This document shows positions 58,786 through 64,000 of a stretch of DNA of 64,000 nt, piece after piece. The first letter of the stretch is position 1. Every line of letters begins with the position of its first letter. The notes below the pieces were generated by a model, which worked only from the letters and a program-made list of their open reading frames with translations, was not told the DNA's origin and did not search any database. A program made the translations under genes and the position numbers. The stretch is from Talpa occidentalis (Eukaryota; Chordata; Mammalia; Eulipotyphla; Talpidae), in the NCBI RefSeq assembly GCF_014898055.3, contig NW_023603184.1, positions 35,339,359-35,403,358 on the forward strand, written 5' to 3'.

Positions 58786-58998
58786 TCTGTCATTTTAGGT
58801 AGACATATCTCCTTAAACTTTTTTTCTTTCATCTCTTCAAATCTCCATCCATATCTTTCCTGATTGATTTATATGACTCAAGGTGGATTTCTGAAATTTC
58901 ATATATCCTTAAGTAATCATATCCTAGCTTTAAAAAATGAAATGTACTCCAAAATCAACATGGTTACCTGTTTCATTTCCCATCATCTCAGTCCCACA

Positions 58999-59949
58999 TT
59001 ATTGGGTCCTTTTAAAGAAGAAGAGTAGGATGATTTTATCCCGAATCTGCTTGGTCTTCACTCCATAGATGATTGGATTGAGGGCAGGAGGTATGGCTAC
59101 ATAGAGGTTGGCAACCAGTATATGGAAGGAGAGAGGAATATTGTGACCAAAACGGTGGGAGAGGACAGAGAAGAAGCATGGTATATAGAATATCAAAATA
59201 ACACAAATGTGGGAACCACATGTGTTGAGAGCTTTCTGGCGGGCATCCTGGGATGGAAGTCTAAAGACAGCACGAAGAATCAGAGTGTAGGAGACTCCAA
59301 TGAGGATCACATCTGAAATAACAACCATCAATGGCACCGCAAAGCCATACCAGATGTTGATGGAGATATCTGCACATGATAACCGGGCAACACCTATGTG
59401 CTCACAGTATGTGTGGGGAATAATGTGGGTCCTACAGAAAGGCAGTCGCTTTAATAGAAACACAACTGGAAACATGATACAAAAGCTCCTGGTGACAATA
59501 CCCACTACCATCTTAGTAATCCTCTGATGGGTAAGAACAGTGGAATATCTTAGGGGGAGGCAAATAGCAACATAACGATCAAATGCCATTGCCAGCAGCG
59601 TGGCAGAATCCACAGCAAAGCTGAAGTGGAGAAAAAACATCTGAGTGAGGCATACTGGAAATGTGATTTCCTGAGGTCCTAGCCAGAAGATCCTGAGGGT
59701 TTTGGGTACACATGTATTAGACAGGATGAGATCTGTAGCAGCCAGGACGGAGAGGAAAAAGAACATGGGCTCATGCAGGCTGCGCTCTGTGAAAATTAGG
59801 TACAGAAGGACACCGTTGCCTGCCATGGCTACCATATAGATAATAAAGAAGGGAATGCTGATCCAGATATGGAACTGCTCCATCCCTGGGATTCCCAGAA
59901 GGACGAATGTGCCTGGATTGAAGCTACTGAAGTTGAATGTAGCCATCAT
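58999..59949 (-). CDS. OR52H1: Olfactory receptor, OR52H1-like
   Basis: 316 residues from the chosen ATG. The minus strand upstream has TTTCCTTTTTTCAG, a good acceptor giving an exon start at 59976, so the longer in-frame start at 59994 is intronic. A weak ATG at 59973 also lies in the exon; the pair at 59949/59946 has better context and gives the M-A-T-F-N-F-S-S start that mirrors human OR52H1. Counting from 59994: N-F-S glycosylation at 21-23, L-H-E-P-M-F at 73-78, D-R-Y 139-141, Cys115-Cys197, S-Y 235-236, N-P-I-I-Y 306-310. The helix-2 to helix-3 region, the I-N-I-W-Y-G-F loop and the K-T-K-Q-I-R-D-K end match human OR52H1 as remembered. It is intact. Confidence 0.94.
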   Translation of the reverse strand: MMATFNFSSFNPGTFVLLGIPGMEQFHIWISIPFFIIYMVAMAGNGVLLYLIFTERSLHEPMFFFLSVLAATDLILSNTCVPKTLRIFWLGPQEITFPVCLTQMFFLHFSFAVDSATLLAMAFDRYVAICLPLRYSTVLTHQRITKMVVGIVTRSFCIMFPVVFLLKRLPFCRTHIIPHTYCEHIGVARLSCADISINIWYGFAVPLMVVISDVILIGVSYTLILRAVFRLPSQDARQKALNTCGSHICVILIFYIPCFFSVLSHRFGHNIPLSFHILVANLYVAIPPALNPIIYGVKTKQIRDKIILLFFFKRTQ

Positions 59950-59994
59950 GGTTTCGGACTGGATGTGTCTCATATACTGAAAAAAGGAAATCAT

Positions 59995-60650
59995 GGCAGA
60001 TTGTTACAATGACCTGCAAATGTTCTGCTTTGAGGCTACTCCATAACTCCCCTTTACATAACTCCATAACTTCCCATTACAAATGTTCTTTCTCTATCTT
60101 GTCTCTATATTGTTTCTATATTACATCCACTCGTTGTTATTCATGTATTGCCATGCATGGACTCGCCTACATCCCATTATCTCCTGTTAAGGCCTCTGCA
60201 TAAATCTCTATATCAAATTACTTATGATATATGCCATTATTTTCTCACAAAATTTGATTCCCCAATCAGTGTAACGGATCATAAAAGTTAATCAATTTTG
60301 AGCTATACAGTGCTCTTTGGGCAAATTTATTCTTGAGCAAGCAACATACTATGCATTTATTTATGTTTAATTTAAACAGTAAATTATTTATTATATAATT
60401 TATTAATTTAGCAAATCTATTGAAGCTAATCATACTATTTTATTTTATTTTAATTCATTGATGTCATGGTTCCTCCTTTATTTTACTTAGAACATTTTTC
60501 TTATGAATTTCTTGGCTTTTAAATATTCTGAAATTATGTGAACAATTATATATAATTCCTAGGTGGATTTTTCTTTAAATTTGAAATTATTTGTTGTTGT
60601 TGTTTTTTTTTTTTTTATAAAATGTAGCTAGGTCCATAATTCACTTTAAG
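59995..60650. other. Intergenic, nothing recognised
   Basis: 5' flank of the OR52H1-like gene, AT-rich. No repeat was recognised apart from T runs. Confidence 0.4.
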
Positions 60651-60663
60651 GAAAATAAAGCTG

Positions 60664-60946
60664 AGGCTTCCCCAGTAGCACAGGGGTTAAAATCTCAGCA
60701 CTATCAAGTTATCTCCAGCCACTGTGGCCTGAGTTCAGTTCAATTCCAGGCCAGGGAGCTAACCCACATGGCACTGCAGACCTCTCCTATCTTGCCCGCT
60801 GTTCCCCTCAGCAGTGTATCTCAGTCAATCTGCCTGTTCTGCGCCCCACTCTGTCTCTGGTGAATCCCCACACCCCCCCACTCCATACCTCTGGCCTACA
60901 CCCTGGTTCTGCATGCATAAATAAATAAAATAAATCTTTTAAAAAA
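60664..60946 (+). mobile_element. tRNA-derived SINE, old lineage
   Basis: Head GAGGCTTCCCCAGTAGCACAGGGGTTAAAATC, old body with CTCTGTCTCTGG, C-rich patch CACCCCCCCACTCC, tail AAATAAATAAAATAAATCTTTT. The most diverged head of the set. Confidence 0.88.
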
Positions 60947-61014
60947 GTAAAATAAAATTCTTCATCAATTAAAAAGATATATGTAAATCAAACCACATTA
61001 AAACTTACGATGCA

Positions 61015-61290
61015 GGGCCTCCCCGGTGGCGCAGCGGTTGAGCGCTGGGTTGCGAGGCTGCCCACAGCCTCTGCAGCACCGGTTCGAGCCCCAGCTGCTC
61101 CCCGGCCACTGGAGGAGGGTCCCACAAGGCGTGCACACCTCTCCTGCCACCCGCTGCTCCCCTCAGCAGTGTACTTCGGTCCTTCTGCCTGCTCTGCTCC
61201 CCACTCTGGCTCTGGTGAATTCTCTCACCCTCCCACGCTTCTGACTGTACCCAGTGTGTATAAATAAATAAATAAATCTTTAAAAAAAAA
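61015..61290 (+). mobile_element. tRNA-derived SINE, young lineage
   Basis: Full-length. Perfect 15-bp duplication AAAACTTACGATGCA at 61000-61014 and 61291-61305. Confidence 0.94.
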
Positions 61291-61305
61291 AAAACTTACG
61301 ATGCA

Positions 61306-63188
61306 TTTAAAAGCACATCTACTTGGAATCTATATGAGAATTGTTTTAAGAAATACAAATAAGTGAACAAATAAGGAACAAATATTAAGCAGGTCATAAG
61401 ATAAATGGAGAGTAAAAATGCTCTGGATCTCACCAAATGGAAAAACTTCAAAAAGCAATAGAATATTTAATATGAAAAAAATTTAATTTTAAGCACATTA
61501 TCAAATCAAATCAAAATTGGGGATGAGGACGATATACGTGACTATGGGTGTGAGATCTGTGATAGTTGGTGATTGTCAGCTGAATTTGGGGCTACTGGAC
61601 AAGAATTACTGGATCCCAAATAGGAAGGGAAGGCTAAATTATTAACTCAGGTGTGCTTTGAGACAAAGGATGGTTTTCCCTACTGCTAGTGTTATGCAAA
61701 ACACCAGCTCACCCCCTCCCAGGGTCAAAGCGTAGATGTGAGTTATGCTCTGTGCATGCTGCCATTAACCAGAATGGGGGCAAGAGGGGAAAACATCTCA
61801 GGGCAAGGCCCTCACATTAGATCTCACATTTTTTATGTGGGGAGTGAAAAAAGAAGTGTAATTAGAAGTATAAACAAAGTAGCTTTAGATTCTTAAAAAA
61901 CGAAGTAGTATTAATACACAGGAAAATGTAAATTCCCCTGGTTCTCAGATTGATTCCTGGACATTTTTACCCTCTCTCCTAAGGGTAGAAATATTGCAAT
62001 ACACGTCCTAAGTCTCTTCGTGTTCAGTCTCCCCCAATAAACCTGAACAAAGACAGGTTCTTCAGTGATATCTTGATCATGAATTATTGTAATCCATGTC
62101 GTATCCTTATATCTTTTTTTAATGTTGAGTCTGTCAATGTGAAGATTTCCCTTCTGCCCCCTTTAAAGAGATGGAATATCCATGCTTAATCTATGGGCAA
62201 CAGAAAGACTGTGGTGACCTATTTTAGACAACAACTGTTCAATCCATTACATATCTGTACTTCTCCATGGTATGTGCAACGGATGATGAAGTGTTTGCCT
62301 TCATCATTGCAAAAGTTCAAAAGGACACTCATTCATAAATGCATTCACAAATACAAACCCACTTTTGCACTAATAGATGACCTGAACGTCTCTGAGGCAG
62401 CAGAGCAAATTTCAATCTCCATGTGACTGGTATTGGTCTGGTATGGTTATTACTAAATTTATAATGATCATTTATTCCTTTATTTTTTTCATGCATTAGA
62501 AATTTTGACCTTAATAAAATCCTTCAGACATTTAGAGGAGAGCAATGAGAAGGACTCAGAATGAAGCTTCTAATAGATACTACTTTTTCACACTATAATA
62601 AATGTCAGTTTTGGAAGTTGTAGTCAGTGTTTTCCTGGAGCTCTCTCTCTGCACCTCCTTCTTTCCTTCCCACCAACTCCACTTTTCAATACTACTCTTT
62701 TCCAGGCTTATCCACAAGTTCTATGTTGCTCACCACCCGCTTATACCTTGGAGGCCTCGGTCCTGGGACTGTTCTGCAAAGCAGCATAAAGACCCAAAAT
62801 TTCAGAAACTCAGCAGATAAAAACACAACCAAAAAAATGAAAAAATCTTTCGCAGAGTCAGTCAGAGATGGAGAAATAACAGACAGACAGAGGATCATGT
62901 TCCCAGTATGAAGAACAAATAGAGTGTGGAGTGGTGGAGTGCAAATAAATGTGCTTCCCTTGTTTTCTCCAGGGATACAGACAAGTTAGAACAGAGAACA
63001 TCTGAGCCAAGGGAACTCATGGATCTTAGGTCTCAAGGCCCTGAGTCAGTTTAAGATAAGAGCAAGCGTTCAAACCAATTAATACTTTTCTAGCCTCGGA
63101 ACACATATTGGTGGTAGCTTAGGAATTTTGAAATCCAGGATGCCAGCATCTCAGAAGAGTCTTGATCTAACATTCAATAATTGAATTT
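61306..63188. other. Intergenic, nothing recognised
   Basis: About 1.9 kb with no recognised gene or repeat. Confidence 0.4.
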
Positions 63189-63203
63189 TAAAATCTGGCA
63201 ATA

Positions 63204-63329
63204 GGGCCTCCCCTGGTGGCACAGAGGTTGAGCGCTGGGCTGCGAGACTGCCCGCAGCCTCTACAGCGCCGGTTCGTTCCCGGGCTGCTGGCGAGGGTCC
63301 CACAAAAAAAAAATAAAAATAAAATAAAA
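63204..63329 (+). mobile_element. Short SINE: tRNA head joined directly to A-rich tail
   Basis: The head runs from GGGCCTCCCCTGGTGGCACAG to GGCGAGGGTCCCAC (63303) and passes directly to A(n)TAAAAATAAAATAAAA. The 3' body is absent. A perfect 15-bp duplication TAAAATCTGGCAATA at 63189-63203 and 63330-63344 proves that this short form inserted whole. Confidence 0.93.
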
Positions 63330-63344
63330 TAAAATCTGGCAATA

Positions 63345-64000
63345 ATACCACCATAGAGGCCCTGTCTATAGCTCCTAAATGCAGGGCCAGCTTAATGGTT
63401 TCTTCTGGCTCTGTGACAGAGCTTATTTCACAGTGAATAATCAATGAATATTGGTCTGATTGAACTCATCTGTTTCTAAACATAGACAGCAAAACCCTAG
63501 GGATATTTTTCAGTGAGGTTGCCATCTCTCCAGCGGTGAAGAGGCCTCTTTTCTTGACTTACTTCAATGTTCAGTTTTGCTAGACAGTTTTTATGTCCTC
63601 CCTCAGTAAAGAATTCAGTCTATTCTCTAGAGTACAGGCAGGTAGTTTATTTGTGGGGGACAATTCTCTAACACAGAGTTCATGTGGATCTGAAAGTCAC
63701 AGATAGCCAGCCTGTGTACAGTCCCATTCTTTCAACAGGAAAAACTTCTATCCCAACATGGAAGCATTCAGTCCCCTGTGACCAGAAAGAAATTTGGAAT
63801 TTATCTCTTGTTCTACTCATCCATTCTTTTGTGTTATAACAAAATACTTGAATATTCTGGAAATCATTTTTTATAGCTATGAAAAGGTAATAATAACATG
63901 GAAATGCTCTATTTAAAGAACAACTCTGAGGAATAAGTAAGGATAGAAATATTATGTACTTTGGAGAAAACCAGTCTTTCTCAATGACTCTCCATAATTT
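63345..64000. other. Intergenic, nothing recognised
   Basis: No gene or repeat was identified before the window ends. Confidence 0.4.

Overview
This window looks like mammalian genomic DNA from a class I ('fish-like') olfactory receptor cluster. Six intact, intronless OR coding regions of the OR52 type are spread over about 60 kb: at 773-1741 (-), 12103-13068 (-), 30585-31523 (+), 43952-44902 (-), 49972-50922 (-) and 58999-59949 (-). The two outer genes can be assigned: OR52N4-like at the left end and OR52H1-like at the right end. The fifth resembles OR52D1. The other three are OR52 family members whose subfamily I could not fix. All keep the seven-helix layout, an N-glycosylation site near the start, a D-R-Y/F motif and an N-P-x-x-Y motif. 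Clear splice acceptors lie just upstream of at least four, as expected for ORs with a non-coding 5' exon. No other functional protein gene was recognised.

The rest is repeat-rich intergenic DNA. The dominant element is a tRNA-derived SINE of about 260-280 bp with A and B boxes, a conserved non-tRNA body and a (TAAA)n-ATCTTTAAAA tail. I count 26 copies, 20 on the + strand and 6 on the - strand. From memory it resembles the Rhin-1 SINE of horseshoe bats and relatives, so a rhinolophoid bat is my best guess; this was not checked. The copies split into an older lineage, a young GC-rich lineage, a sub-lineage with a different tail, and a very short form of about 110 bp.

Other repeats are 5'-truncated L1 copies, several with perfect target-site duplications (TSDs) and one 5'-inverted; MIR and L2 relics; and LTRs. 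At 35594-37777 a class II-type (6-bp TSD) solo LTR on the - strand is interrupted by a class I-type (4-bp TSD) solo LTR. A sister of the inner LTR lies inverted at 39132-39688. Another 4-bp-TSD LTR is at 6863-7335.

Each OR is probably its own transcription unit, chosen monoallelically in olfactory neurons. There is no operon-like organisation. I did not find a dramatically new gene system. The most unusual signals are in retroelement biology (short SINE form, variant-tail SINE lineage, nested and inverted insertions) and in non-canonical residues of two ORs.
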